A DNA stretch of 64,000 nt from Modestobacter sp. DSM 44400 (GTDB lineage Bacteria > Actinomycetota > Actinomycetes > Mycobacteriales > Geodermatophilaceae), in NCBI RefSeq assembly GCF_900107175.1, contig NZ_FNOZ01000017.1:24409-88408 (forward strand), written 5' to 3'. Positions 18,742 to 27,601 of the stretch are shown piece after piece (position 1 is the stretch's first letter; each line of letters begins with the position of its first letter). Below the pieces are notes generated by a model, which ran no database searches, was not told the DNA's origin, and worked only from the letters and a program-made list of their open reading frames with translations. The translations under genes were made by a program, and so were the position numbers.

Positions 18742-19965
18742 TCACCTCGTCACCGACCAGATGGTCACCGGCATCGCGGTCTTCCAGCCGAGAAAGCCGC
18801 CCACCGGCTCGGCCTGGGCCACCGACAGCCGGGTCAGCGAGCCTCCCCAGCGGCCGTGCCACTCGGCGAGCACGGCCTCGCTCTGCACCGTCACCGCGTT
18901 GACCACCAGCCGCCCGCCCGGCGCAAGGGTCTCCCAGCAGGCGTCCAGCAGTAGCGGGGTGGTCGCGCCGCCACCGACGAAGACGGCGTCCGGCTGCGGC
19001 AGCCCGAGCAGGGCCTCGGGCGCCGCGCCCTCGACGACCTGCAGGTCCGGAACGCCGAGCCGGGTCGCGTTGGCGGTGATCCGCGCGGCCCGATCGGGGC
19101 GCGCCTCCACCGCGATCGCCCGGCACGAGGGGTGCACCCGCATCCACTCGACGCCGATCGACCCCGCACCGGCGCCGACGTCCCAGAGCAGCTGGCCGGG
19201 CAGCGGCACGAGCCGGGACAGCGTCACCGCCCGCACGTCCCGCTTGGTCAGCTGGCCGTCGGAGGCGTAGGCGTCGTCCGGCAGCCCAGGGACGGTGGGC
19301 AGCGGGACCGTTCCGGCATCGGCGACCACCTCGACGGCGGTGAGCACCAGCGGATCGGTCGCGGCGTGCGGCCAGTCGGCGGCAAGGCCGGTGAACCGGT
19401 GCTCCGCAGGGCCACCCAGCTGGGCCAGCGCGGTCAGCCGGCTCGCGCCGTAGCCGGCGGCGGTGAGCAGCCGTGCCACCGCGGCCGGCGTCGTGGTGTC
19501 CGAGCCGAGCACCACCAGCCGCCTTCCCGGCGTCACGTGCGGGGCCACCAGGGACACCGACCGCCCGACCACCGGCACGACCTCCACGGACTCCACCGCC
19601 CAGCCCAGCCGCGCGCAGGCCAGCGTCACCGCGGAGGGGTGTGGGACGACGTCGACGGCGGCGGCCCCGAAGCGGCGGACCAACGAGCTGCCGACCCCGG
19701 AGGTCATCGGGTCGCCGCTGGCCAGCACCACCACCCGCCGGCCGGGGTGCGCGGCCGGCAGCTCGTCCAGCGCCGGACCCATCGGCGAGGGCCAGGGCAC
19801 CCGCTCCGCGGCGACACAGCCGGGGACCAGGCCCAGCTGACGTGCGCTGCCGCGCAGCACCTCGGCGCCCTCGACCGCCCGGCGGGCGGCCGGCGACAGC
19901 CCGTCCCAGCCGTCGGCGCCGACGCCCACGACGGTGACGGTCCACCCCTCGGGTGCCGTCGTCAC
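18742..19965 (-). CDS. cobL: Precorrin-6Y C5,15-methyltransferase (decarboxylating)
   Basis: A 407-residue fusion. The CbiE half (residues 1-210) has VVGVGADGWDGLSPAARRAV and VVLASGDPMTSGVG. The CbiT half (from about 235) has TKRDVRAVTLSRL, the SAM motif LLWDVGAGAGSIGVEWMR and DAVFVGGGATTP. Together they methylate C5 and C15 and decarboxylate the C12 acetate. The GTG start overlaps the stop of the peptide deformylase gene (GTGA), an odd coupling between B12 synthesis and protein maturation. Confidence 0.95.
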   Translation of the reverse strand: MTTAPEGWTVTVVGVGADGWDGLSPAARRAVEGAEVLRGSARQLGLVPGCVAAERVPWPSPMGPALDELPAAHPGRRVVVLASGDPMTSGVGSSLVRRFGAAAVDVVPHPSAVTLACARLGWAVESVEVVPVVGRSVSLVAPHVTPGRRLVVLGSDTTTPAAVARLLTAAGYGASRLTALAQLGGPAEHRFTGLAADWPHAATDPLVLTAVEVVADAGTVPLPTVPGLPDDAYASDGQLTKRDVRAVTLSRLVPLPGQLLWDVGAGAGSIGVEWMRVHPSCRAIAVEARPDRAARITANATRLGVPDLQVVEGAAPEALLGLPQPDAVFVGGGATTPLLLDACWETLAPGGRLVVNAVTVQSEAVLAEWHGRWGGSLTRLSVAQAEPVGGFLGWKTAMPVTIWSVTR

Positions 19966-20519
19966 GCCGGCAGCTCACCGTCCGGGCCGGCGGCCTCGGC
20001 CAGCAACTGCTCGCGCCGCTCGGCGGGCAACAGGTCGACGTAGACCGTTCCGCCGAGGTGGTCGACCTCGTGCTGGAGGCAGCGCGCCGCCATGCCGGTG
20101 GCCTCGATCGACACCGGGTCGCCGTGCACGCCGACGCCGTCCACCCGGGCGCGGAAGGCCCGTTCCAGTTCGGCGTAGGGGCCCGGCACCGACAGGCAGC
20201 CCTCCTCGGTGCGCTCGACCGCGGGCTCGTCGCCGACCGGCTCCAGGATGGTGAGCACCGGGTTCACCGCGTAACCGACGACGTCCTCGCCCTCGGCGTC
20301 CGGGCAGTCGATGACGAAGACCCGGGCGTCGACACCGATCTGGTTGGCCGCCAGCCCCACCCCGTCGGCGGCGGCCATGCTGGCGAACATGTCCAGCAGG
20401 AGGTGCCGCAGCTCGCGGTCGAAGGTGGTCACCGGCGCGCACGGACGGTGCAGGACCGGGTCCGATCCGTAGGTGACGATCGGCCGGGCAACGCCGTCGT
20501 AACGGCCGGGCAGGCGCAT
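19962..20519 (-). CDS. def: Peptide deformylase
   Basis: A 185-residue metalloenzyme with all three deformylase motifs: GVGLAANQIG, EGCLSVP (metal Cys) and QHEVDHLGG (two metal His and the catalytic Glu). It removes the formyl group from the initiator Met of new proteins. The ATG at 20519 begins MRLPGRYDGVARPIVTYG, normal for the actinobacterial type. It is transcribed away from cobD, with an inverted repeat in the gap, and is coupled to cobL downstream. Confidence 0.95.
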   Translation of the reverse strand: MRLPGRYDGVARPIVTYGSDPVLHRPCAPVTTFDRELRHLLLDMFASMAAADGVGLAANQIGVDARVFVIDCPDAEGEDVVGYAVNPVLTILEPVGDEPAVERTEEGCLSVPGPYAELERAFRARVDGVGVHGDPVSIEATGMAARCLQHEVDHLGGTVYVDLLPAERREQLLAEAAGPDGELPA

Positions 20520-20569
20520 GACCGTCGATCCTAGGGACGTCTGCTGTCCCTACAGTGACCGCGATGTCC

Positions 20570-20626
20570 ACTGCGGAAGCTTGTGCTCTGAATCGCCGGG
20601 CGACCCAGGGCACAAGCATCCGCAGT
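20570..20626. repeat. 21-bp inverted repeat before cobD
   Basis: Arms 20570-20590 and 20606-20626 are complementary at 19 of 21 positions, and one of the two exceptions is a G-U pair in the + strand RNA. The 15-base loop holds TCGCCGGGCGA, a near-palindrome. It ends only 6 bases before the cobD ATG and lies on the far side of the def start, so it is not a gene-end terminator. It could hide or shape the cobD ribosome binding site. See the hairpins at 2762, 29775, 31456 and 38135. Confidence 0.7.
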
Positions 20627-20632
20627 CGGCCC

Positions 20633-21598
20633 ATGCCGGTACATGCCGCGACCGCCGCCGGGCTCGCCCTCGGTGCCGCCGCCGACCGCCTGTTCGCCGA
20701 CCCCCGCCGGGGCCATCCGGTGGCCGGCTTCGGGCAGGCCGCCGCCGCGCTGGAGCGCCGGGTGTGGCGCGACTCCCGCGCCGCGGGCGCGGGCTACACG
20801 CTGCTGACCGTCGGGACGGCGACCGGCCTGGGGACGGCGCTGCACCGGCTCACCGCGGCCCGCCCGCTGGCCCGGACGACGGTCACCGCGGTGGCCACCT
20901 GGGCCGTGCTCGGGGGCACCTCCCTGGACCGGGCCGCGACCACCATGGCCGGCCACCTGGAGGCCGGGGACCTGCCCGCCGCCCGGGCGCACCTGCCCAC
21001 GCTCGCCGGCCGGGACCCGCGCGACCTCGGTGCGCCGGAGCTGGTCCGGGCCACCATCGAGTCGGTCGCGGAGAACACCTCCGATGCCGCCGTGGCCCCA
21101 CTGTTCTGGGGCGCGGTCGCCGGCCTGCCCGGGCTGCTCGGATACCGGGCGGCCAACACCCTCGACGCGATGGTCGGGTACCGGTCGGCGCGGTACGAAC
21201 GCTTCGGCTGGGCCTCCGCGCGGCTGGACGACGTCCTCAACTGGGCACCGGCCCGGCTGACCGCCGCGCTCACCGTGCTCGCCGCCCCGGTCGCCGGCGG
21301 CTCGGCTGCCGGGGCGTGGCGGGCCTGGCGGCGGGACGGCGCCGCCCACCCCAGCCCCAACGCCGGACGCTGCGAGGCCGCGCTGGCCGGCGCCCTGGGC
21401 GTCCGGCTCGGCGGCCGCAACGTCTACGGCAGCCGGGTCGAGGAGCGGCCGCCCCTCGGCGACGGTCAGCCGCCGGTGCGCGGCGACGTCCGCCGGGCGA
21501 CCCGACTGTCCCGCGTGGTGTGGACGACGGCTGCTGCGCTGGCCGCGGTCAGCCGACTGCGCCGCGGTGGCGGGCAGCCCGGCGTCGTCACGAGCTGA
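20633..21598 (+). CDS. cobD: Adenosylcobinamide-phosphate synthase CobD/CbiB
   Basis: A 321-residue membrane protein with about four or five hydrophobic segments. The family signatures are DPRRGHPVAGFG near the N-terminus, the RDPRDL/ELVRATIESVAENTSDA block and RAANTLDAMVGYRSARYE. It couples adenosylcobyric acid to aminopropanol (or its phosphate), starting the lower-ligand arm. The ATG at 20633 is chosen because the family homology starts directly after it and the earlier in-frame ATGs lie inside the 20570-20626 inverted repeat. A C-terminal basic tail follows the last helix. Confidence 0.9.
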   Translation: MPVHAATAAGLALGAAADRLFADPRRGHPVAGFGQAAAALERRVWRDSRAAGAGYTLLTVGTATGLGTALHRLTAARPLARTTVTAVATWAVLGGTSLDRAATTMAGHLEAGDLPAARAHLPTLAGRDPRDLGAPELVRATIESVAENTSDAAVAPLFWGAVAGLPGLLGYRAANTLDAMVGYRSARYERFGWASARLDDVLNWAPARLTAALTVLAAPVAGGSAAGAWRAWRRDGAAHPSPNAGRCEAALAGALGVRLGGRNVYGSRVEERPPLGDGQPPVRGDVRRATRLSRVVWTTAAALAAVSRLRRGGGQPGVVTS

Positions 21599-21798
21599 TC
21601 ACCAGGAGTCATCGCCAGGCCGGGGTGCCCGGCACGCAGACCCCGCCACGACATGCGTATCCCGGGCCGACAGCGGTAGTTTTCCGGTCACCGAAGCGGT
21701 CGGCCCTCTGGCGGGGCCGATGGTGCGCGGCACGTTGAGACACCGGCGGCCGCAGCCCCACCGGAGTCTCGGTGCCCCGGAGAGATCGGTCTTCCCCG

Positions 21799-22545
21799 AT
21801 GAGCCTCACGTCGACGCCACCGCGCACCCCCCGGGCCCGCCGATCCCCGGCCCCGGCTCCCGCTCCGGCGTCCTCTACCGAGCACATCCCCGTCCCGCCT
21901 GCGGCTCGTCCGGCCGGCGACGGCCCGGCCGGTCGCTACCGGTACGACCTGCAGGCCGACCAGTGGTGGTGGTCCCCCCAGTTCTTCGCGCTGCACGGGC
22001 TCACTCCCGGCACGGCGATGCCCGGCGTGCCGCTGCTGCTGGCCGGCGTGCACCCTGCCGACCGCCCGCGGGTCCGCCAGGCCGTGACCGACGCCTGCAC
22101 CGCCGGCGTCCCGTTCGCCGTGGAGCACCGGGTGGTCCGCAGCGACGGCGAGATCCGCACCGCGGTCCTGGTCGGAGAGCTGGAGATCAGCTCGGACGGC
22201 GAGGCGACCGCGCTGAGCGGCCTCGTCATCGACGTGACCGACGGCCGGGCCGCCGCGGAGCCCGGCGACCAGATCCGCGCCCTGGAGTCCGAGATCGAGC
22301 AACTGCGCACGGCCATGGTCAGCCGGGTGTCGATCGAGCAGGCCAAGGGCGTGCTGATGCTGCTGATGGGCTGCGCGGACAGCGTCGCCTTCGACCTGCT
22401 GACCCACATCTCCAGCCACACCCACCGCAAGGTGCGCGACGTCGCCACCGCGATCGTCGAGTCGGCCGGTGGCGGAACTGCCCTGCCCGCCGACGTCCGG
22501 GCGATTCTGCACGATGCCTGCCCGCCGGGAGCCCCCGCGGCCTGA
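21799..22545 (+). CDS. PAS-ANTAR domain regulator
   Basis: A 248-residue cytoplasmic regulator. After a Pro/Ala-rich leader, residues 45-155 form a PAS fold (YRYDLQADQWWWSPQFFALH, HPADRPRVRQAV, GLVIDVTDGR). A short coiled coil then leads to an ANTAR domain at about 165-220 (VSIEQAKGVLMLLMGC, DLLTHISSHTHRKVRDVA). ANTAR domains bind paired RNA hairpins and prevent termination. The PAS domain probably senses a ligand or redox state. The ATG at 21799 is chosen, but a GTG at 21772 is possible. The target RNA is unknown. Confidence 0.85.
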   Translation: MSLTSTPPRTPRARRSPAPAPAPASSTEHIPVPPAARPAGDGPAGRYRYDLQADQWWWSPQFFALHGLTPGTAMPGVPLLLAGVHPADRPRVRQAVTDACTAGVPFAVEHRVVRSDGEIRTAVLVGELEISSDGEATALSGLVIDVTDGRAAAEPGDQIRALESEIEQLRTAMVSRVSIEQAKGVLMLLMGCADSVAFDLLTHISSHTHRKVRDVATAIVESAGGGTALPADVRAILHDACPPGAPAA

Positions 22546-22657
22546 CCGGCCCTGCCCGTCCGGTCGACCCCGGCGTCAGCGATGATGCGCCCAGCGCCCA
22601 GCGCCGCCCGATCCGTGCCGGCGCCAGGACCGCGACGAGGCGAGGGGAGGCCTGCGC

Positions 22658-23323
22658 GTGTTCTACCTGCTCGTCCGGTTCGTGCTGAGACCACTGTTCT
22701 GGCTGACTTGCCGCCCCACGATCACCGGCCGGGAGAACGTGCCCGCCACCGGCCCCGTGATCCTGGCCAGCAACCACCTGTCGTTCATCGACAGCATCGC
22801 CATCCCGCTGGTGGCACCGCGCAAGGTCGGCTACCTGGCCAAGGCCGAGTACTGGCAGGGCAGCGGTTTCACCGGGTGGCTGCAGCGCGCCCTGTTCACC
22901 GCCCTGGGGGCGCTGCCGGTGGAACGCGGCACCCACCGGGCGGCCCAGGCCGCGCTGGACACCGCGCTGGGGGTGCTGCAGACCGGCGGGGCCTTCGGCA
23001 TCTACCCGGAGGGCACCCGTTCGAAGGACGGCCGGCTGGCCCGGGGCAAGACCGGGGTGGCCTGGCTGGCGCTCACCGCCGACTGCCCCGTCGTCCCGGT
23101 CGCGGTCGCGGGGACCGACCGCGTCCAGCCGGTCGGCGCCAGCTGGCCACGGCCGCACCGGGTCTCGATCACCTTCGGGACGCCGCTTACCTTCCATGAG
23201 CAGCGCGGCCAGGCCGGCCGGGGCCCGGCCCGTCGGGTGGTCACCGACCGCGTGATGGAGGCGATCGCGGAGCTGTCCGGCCAGGAGAAGGCCGGCTGGG
23301 GAACCACGACCGCCGCCCCGTGA
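22658..23323 (+). CDS. plsC: 1-acyl-sn-glycerol-3-phosphate acyltransferase
   Basis: A 221-residue PlsC-family enzyme. The catalytic HX4D motif appears as NHLSFID, block II as GALPVERGT, and block III as [10 protein letters not shown] with VPVAVAG further on. An N-terminal hydrophobic segment anchors it to the membrane. It adds the second acyl chain to lysophosphatidate for phospholipid synthesis. The stop overlaps the GTG of cobQ (GTGA), so the two are translated together, though no pathway link is known. Confidence 0.9.
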   Translation: MFYLLVRFVLRPLFWLTCRPTITGRENVPATGPVILASNHLSFIDSIAIPLVAPRKVGYLAKAEYWQGSGFTGWLQRALFTALGALPVERGTHRAAQAALDTALGVLQTGGAFGIYPEGTRSKDGRLARGKTGVAWLALTADCPVVPVAVAGTDRVQPVGASWPRPHRVSITFGTPLTFHEQRGQAGRGPARRVVTDRVMEAIAELSGQEKAGWGTTTAAP

Positions 23324-24819
23324 ACGGGGCGCTGCTGGTCGCCGGCACCAGCTCCGACGCGGGCAAGTCCGTGGTCACCGCCGGGATCTGCCGCTGGCTG
23401 GCCCGGCAGGGGGTCTCGGTGGCGCCGTTCAAGGCGCAGAACATGAGCAACAACTCGATGGTCACCGCCGACGGGGCGGAGATCGGCCGGGCGCAGGTGA
23501 TGCAGGCCGCCGCCGCCCGGGTCGAGCCGGAGGCGGCGATGAACCCGGTGCTGCTCAAGCCCGGTGGTGCGGACTCCAGCCAGGTCGTCGTCCTGGGCCG
23601 CCCGGTCGCCGAGGTCACCGCGCTGTCCTACCGGCCGATGAAGCCCGCCTTGCTCGAGCAGGTGCTGGCCAGCCTGGCCGACCTGCGGTCCCGGTTCGAC
23701 GTCGTCGTCTGCGAGGGCGCCGGGTCCCCCACCGAGATCAATCTGCGCGCCGACGACATCGCCAACATGGGGCTGGCCACCGCGGCCCAGCTGCCGGTCG
23801 TGGTGGTCGGCGACATCGACCGGGGCGGGGTCTTCGCCGCGCTCTACGGCACCGTCGCCCTCATGCCCCCGGCCGACCAGCGGCTGGTCGCCGGCTTCCT
23901 GGTCAACAAGTTCCGTGGCGACGTCCGGCTGCTCACCCCCGGCCTCGAGCAGCTGGCCGCGCTGACCGGCCGCCCCACGCTGGGCGTGCTGCCCTGGCGG
24001 TCCGGGCTGGAGCTTGACGTCGAGGACTCCCTCGGCGTGGACGCCGCCCGCGCCTCCGCCGGCCCGCCGCACGGCGAGGACGTGCTGCGGGTGTCGGTCG
24101 CCCGACTGCCCCGGCTGTCCAACTTCACCGACCTGGACGCGCTCGCCGCCGAGCCGGGGGTGCTGCTGCGCTACGCCACCCGCCCGGAAGAGCTGGCCGA
24201 CGCCGACCTGGTGGTGCTGCCCGGTACCCGCTCCACCGTGGCCGACCTGGGCTGGCTGCGGTCCACCGGCCTGGCCGACGCCGTCGCCCGACGGGCCGCC
24301 GAGGGGCGGGCCGTGCTGGGCATCTGTGGCGGGCACCAGATGCTGGCCCGCACCATCTGCGACGACGTGGAGTCCGGGGCCGGCGTCGTCCCGGGGCTCG
24401 GGCTGCTGCCTACCGACGTCCGGTTCGCCCGGGAGAAGACCCTGGGCCGCCCGGTCGGGACGGCGCTGGGCCAGTCGGTGCACGCCTACGAGATCCACCA
24501 CGGGGTCGTCGCCGTCGACGAGGGCGCGGAGCCCTTCCTGGACGGCGCCCGCGCCGGGTCGGTGTTCGGGACGACGTGGCACGGCGCGCTGGAGGACGAC
24601 GGATTCCGCCGCGCCTTCCTCGCCGAGGTCGCCCGGATCAGCGGCCGCCGCTTCGTGCCCGCCCCGGACACCGACTTCGCCGCCGTCCGCGAGGCCCGGC
24701 TGGACGCCCTCGGTGACCTGGTCGCCGAGCACGCCGACACCGACGCGCTGTGGCGACTGGTCGAGTCCGGCCCACCGGCGGGCCTGCCGCTGCTCCCGGC
24801 CGGGTTCAGCCCGCGCTGA
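23320..24819 (+). CDS. cobQ: Cobyric acid synthase CobQ
   Basis: A 499-residue glutamine-dependent amidase. The N-terminal dethiobiotin-synthetase-like ATPase has [11 protein letters not shown] (P-loop, Lys16), [10 protein letters not shown] and [20 protein letters not shown]. The C-terminal class I glutaminase has [12 protein letters not shown] (nucleophile Cys) and YEIHHG. It amidates the b, d, e and g side chains of adenosylcobyrinic acid a,c-diamide. It is full length. The GTG overlaps the plsC stop. Confidence 0.96.
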   Translation: MNGALLVAGTSSDAGKSVVTAGICRWLARQGVSVAPFKAQNMSNNSMVTADGAEIGRAQVMQAAAARVEPEAAMNPVLLKPGGADSSQVVVLGRPVAEVTALSYRPMKPALLEQVLASLADLRSRFDVVVCEGAGSPTEINLRADDIANMGLATAAQLPVVVVGDIDRGGVFAALYGTVALMPPADQRLVAGFLVNKFRGDVRLLTPGLEQLAALTGRPTLGVLPWRSGLELDVEDSLGVDAARASAGPPHGEDVLRVSVARLPRLSNFTDLDALAAEPGVLLRYATRPEELADADLVVLPGTRSTVADLGWLRSTGLADAVARRAAEGRAVLGICGGHQMLARTICDDVESGAGVVPGLGLLPTDVRFAREKTLGRPVGTALGQSVHAYEIHHGVVAVDEGAEPFLDGARAGSVFGTTWHGALEDDGFRRAFLAEVARISGRRFVPAPDTDFAAVREARLDALGDLVAEHADTDALWRLVESGPPAGLPLLPAGFSPR

Positions 24820-24821
24820 GT

Positions 24822-25066
24822 CGGGCCCGCACGCCGTCCGGCCACCCGACCGGGGGCGCGCCGCGGGTGCTCTTCCAGCTGGTCCCCGAGCCGGCGACGG
24901 TCAAGAACCGGGTACACCTGGACGTCCGGGGCGGCGCCGACCGGGTGGATGCCGAGGTCGAGCGGCTCGTCGCCCGCGGGGCGACCGTGCTGCACGAGGG
25001 CCGGCAGGGCCCGCACCGCTGGGTACGATCGCCGATCCGGAGGGCAACGAGCTCTGCCCGACCTGA
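24822..25066 (+). pseudogene. VOC (glyoxalase-like) protein fragment, truncated and frameshifted
   Basis: One frame encodes RVLFQLVPEPATVKNRVHLD, then GADRVDAEVERLVARGATVL and HRWV, which is the second half of a glyoxalase/dioxygenase-fold (VOC) protein. Homology then continues in another frame as TIADPEGNELCP before the stop at 25064-25066, so one base has been lost near 25028. The first half of the gene is missing, and cobQ ends just before. It is therefore a remnant, possibly cut when the cobQ junction formed. Confidence 0.75.
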
Positions 25067-25089
25067 CTACCGGGCGCGCCCGAGTGCCG

Positions 25090-25284
25090 TCAGCTGGCGC
25101 GGCGCTCCCGCTCGGCCCGGCGGTCGGCGACCGCGCGCTGGGCGAGCACCCGACTGCGGTCGTTGCGCGGGCGGCGCTCGGGCCGGTTACGGGCATCCTC
25201 GACGAGCTGCCAGGCAGCGAGCGCACTGGCCCGCACCGGAGTGGCTGGAACCGTCGCCGGTCGGGCCGGCTGGGCTGTGTTCAT
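25090..25284 (-). CDS. Small basic hypothetical protein, 64 residues
   Basis: Not recognised. The reading frame from an ATG at 25284 gives a 64-residue protein. A short hydrophilic head (PARPATVPATPVRASAL) is followed by a helix-prone segment AWQLVEDARNR and a highly basic C-terminus ending in RRAERERRAS. A strong Shine-Dalgarno (GGGGGAAAG) lies 9 bases before the ATG, which supports translation. The basic tail would suit nucleic-acid or ribosome binding, but this is only a guess. Confidence 0.55.
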   Translation of the reverse strand: MNTAQPARPATVPATPVRASALAAWQLVEDARNRPERRPRNDRSRVLAQRAVADRRAERERRAS

Positions 25285-25539
25285 CTGCGCGCTCTTTCCC
25301 CCGTGGCAGCTGGTGGTCGAGCCGCCGAGGAGAGTGTGACCCCGTCTCGGCGGTTCGAACCGCGGGTGTGACCGGTTGGTACCGATCGACGCCCCACCTG
25401 TCACAAGAATCACATGCGTGTAGTCATCACGTCCAGCGACGCGCTGACAGCGGAGCGCAATGTCAGCTGGCCGGGCCACTACGGGCCCCGACAGCGCGCC
25501 GGCGTCGTCCGCTGCGCCGATGTCCTAGCGTCCCGGTGC

Positions 25540-26088
25540 ATGTCGAACGGTGGTTGGCGGAGCGTGCTCGGACGGCTGGCGACGGTGGCACTGCGCGAGG
25601 GAACGCGGTCGCTGCGGCGCGGCGTCCGGAACGGCGCGTCCCCGCGAATCCCGGCCCGCGGGCGGCGGAGGCCGCCGGCCGGCACTCCTCGCCCTGGGGA
25701 GGAGGCGATCCACCTCGAGTACCGCCCGCGGGCCGACGGCCGACCCGACCCCGGCGAGATCGTGTGGGCGTGGGTGCCCTACGAGGAGGACGACGGACGC
25801 GGCAAGGACCGCCCCGTGCTCGTCGTCGCACGTCAGGGCGGGACACTGCTCGGTCTGATGCTCAGCAGCAAGGACCACGACCTGGACGCCGCCGACGAGG
25901 CCCGCCACGGCCGGTCGTGGGTGGACGTCGGCAGCGGTGCGTGGGACCGGCAGGGCCGGCCCAGCGAGGTGCGCGTGGACCGGGTGCTACGGCTGGATCC
26001 GGCCGACGTGCGACGGGAGGGTGCCGTGCTGAACCGGGCGCGGTTCGACGAGGTCGCCGCGGAGGTCCGCCGGGTACACCGCTGGTGA
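25540..26088 (+). CDS. PemK/MazF-like protein without a visible antitoxin
   Basis: A 182-residue protein. The N-terminal 65 residues are basic. Residues 65-182 match the chromosomal PemK/MazF-like family of actinobacteria: GEIVWAWVPYEEDDGRGKDR (β-barrel start), PVLVVARQGG and a C-terminal VRVDRVLRLDPADVR. Classical MazF toxins are about 110 residues and cleave mRNA. No small antitoxin gene overlaps its start, and the 255 bases upstream carry only the start of a divergent small gene. A toxin role is therefore unproven. The ATG at 25540 begins MSNGGWRSVLG. Confidence 0.72.
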   Translation: MSNGGWRSVLGRLATVALREGTRSLRRGVRNGASPRIPARGRRRPPAGTPRPGEEAIHLEYRPRADGRPDPGEIVWAWVPYEEDDGRGKDRPVLVVARQGGTLLGLMLSSKDHDLDAADEARHGRSWVDVGSGAWDRQGRPSEVRVDRVLRLDPADVRREGAVLNRARFDEVAAEVRRVHRW

Positions 26089-26104
26089 CCTCGGCGGGCG
26101 AGCC

Positions 26105-26437
26105 TCAGCCCGTGGGCGACTCGTCGTGCGCGGCCCGGCGCACCGGCGGGCGCAGCTGGTAGACCCCGCCCTGGCCGTCCGCCGACTGCAGGTCGTAGCG
26201 GTGCACGACCTTGGGCCCGGCATGCAGGTGGACGTGGGTGATCGTGGGCAGCGGGGCGCCGTGCCGGGCCTCGCGCACCTCGACCCTTCCATCGAGGGGA
26301 CCGCCGACGAACTGCAGGACGGCGTCCTCGGTGCTCGTGCTCGTCGCGGCCGCAACGTCGTCGGACAGCGGGACCCCCTCACTCGGCTCGGTCAGACCTC
26401 GACCAGGGTAGGCGCGCGATGGCCTGCGGTCAGGCAT
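26105..26437 (-). CDS. Conserved hypothetical protein, 110 residues
   Basis: A short protein with a β-rich core (LQFVGGPLDGRVEVREAR, THVHLHAGPKVVHRYDLQ, GGVYQLRP) that I recall as a small conserved protein of actinobacteria without known function. It has no signal peptide or transmembrane helix. The first 30 residues are variable and Arg-rich, so the true start could be further in, but no other start codon is in frame before the core. It is convergent with the PemK-like gene. Confidence 0.6.
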   Translation of the reverse strand: MPDRRPSRAYPGRGLTEPSEGVPLSDDVAAATSTSTEDAVLQFVGGPLDGRVEVREARHGAPLPTITHVHLHAGPKVVHRYDLQSADGQGGVYQLRPPVRRAAHDESPTG

Positions 26438-26461
26438 CCGCCGCCGCACCGGCCGACAACC

Positions 26462-27529
26462 TCAGGCCGGCCGGGGTCGCAAGCAGCGCGCGACCAGCGG
26501 CGCGGAGAACAGCATGACGAACAGCCGGAGCACCTGGACGGCCAGCACGAAGGTGGCGTCCGCCCCGCTGCCGGTCGCCGTTGCCAGTACCGCGTAGATC
26601 CCGCCGGGTGTGGTCGCGAGGTAGCCCTCCAACGGCGTGACCCCGGCGGTGGCGGACAGCACCGCGCCCAGACCGGCGCAGGCCAGCACGATGCAGACGA
26701 TGAGGACGAGCGCCAGCGGAAGGGCACGGCCCACCAGGCGCAGGCTGTCCCGGGTGAAGCTGAGGCCCACCTGCAGCCCGATGGCGAGGAAGGCAGCCGA
26801 CTCGACGGACCCCGGCACGGTGGCGCCGGCGGAGAGCCCGGCCAGCTCGAGCCCGGCGGCCACCGCCATCGGCCCGAGCAGCATCCCCACCGGCACCCGG
26901 GCGAGCCGCCCGATCAGCACGCCGACCACGGCACAGACTCCGGTGAACAGCAACCCCGCCGGCCAGCCGGGCCCGCCCGCGGCCGCGGCGGCGCCGGAGC
27001 CGCCCGACGCGCCGTACACCACGGTGGCCACCACGGGCATCGCGACCAGGACCAGCAGCACCCGCAGGTACTGCAGGACGGCGACCACCCGTTCGTCCGC
27101 ACCGAGGTCCCGGGCCATGGCGGTCACCCCGGCAGCGCCGCCGGCGATCAACGCGAAGGCCCCGGTCACCGCGCTGACATCGGGATGCAGGCGCATGAGC
27201 TGCCCGGCCACGAGACTGACCAGCAGGGTGGCGACCGTCACCGCGAGCACCGACACCCAGTGCGCCGCGAGGCTGCGCAAGGTCCCGGCCTCGACCAGCC
27301 CGCCGATCGAGACGCCGATCACGGCCTGCGCGCCCGTTCCCGCGACCTGCGGAACGGCGAGCCGGATCGGCCGCACCAGCGCCCGGCCGAGGCCCGCGAC
27401 GAGTGCGCCGAACAGTGCCGGGGAAGGAATGTGCAGCAGGCCGAGCAGGACGCTGACGACCACGGCGGCCAGGAGGACCACCGCCCAGTCGAGCAGCAGC
27501 CGCCGCCACCCGCCGTCCACGCGGGTCAC
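26462..27529 (-). CDS. AbrB family membrane protein (PF05145 type)
   Basis: A 355-residue protein with 9-11 hydrophobic segments in two similar halves. The first runs from about residue 10 (SPALFGALVAGLG) and the second from about 195 (VGMLLGPMAVAAG), which is the duplicated 'AbrB' membrane domain. Some members have been called putative ammonia monooxygenases, a name without good support; a transport role is more likely. Conserved GGAAGVTAMA and the C-terminal TTPGGIYAVLATA are present. Despite the name, it is not the DNA-binding AbrB. Confidence 0.82.
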   Translation of the reverse strand: MTRVDGGWRRLLLDWAVVLLAAVVVSVLLGLLHIPSPALFGALVAGLGRALVRPIRLAVPQVAGTGAQAVIGVSIGGLVEAGTLRSLAAHWVSVLAVTVATLLVSLVAGQLMRLHPDVSAVTGAFALIAGGAAGVTAMARDLGADERVVAVLQYLRVLLVLVAMPVVATVVYGASGGSGAAAAAGGPGWPAGLLFTGVCAVVGVLIGRLARVPVGMLLGPMAVAAGLELAGLSAGATVPGSVESAAFLAIGLQVGLSFTRDSLRLVGRALPLALVLIVCIVLACAGLGAVLSATAGVTPLEGYLATTPGGIYAVLATATGSGADATFVLAVQVLRLFVMLFSAPLVARCLRPRPA

Positions 27530-27548
27530 TCTGCCCGAGCGCCAGTCG

Positions 27549-27597
27549 GCCCCCTCCAGGGCGTCCCCGAGCCTGCGAGTGGACCCGGGAGGGGCCC
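27549..27597. terminator. GGCCCCCTCC...GGAGGGGCC repeat
   Basis: Imperfect arms (GGCCCCCTCC and GGAGGGGCC, one bulged C) enclose GCGTCCCCGAGCCTGCGAGTGG, the complement of the CTCGCAGGCTCGG core seen at 41010. It follows the stop of the winged-helix gene (27602) on the minus strand, with CTGAAGAAGGG leading into it, so it probably ends that operon. Confidence 0.55.
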
Positions 27598-27601
27598 TTC
27601 T

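Noticed and set aside
26462..27529. AbrB protein taken as a transition-state DNA-binding regulator
   Set aside because: The protein is an integral membrane protein with two repeated halves; only the name is shared.
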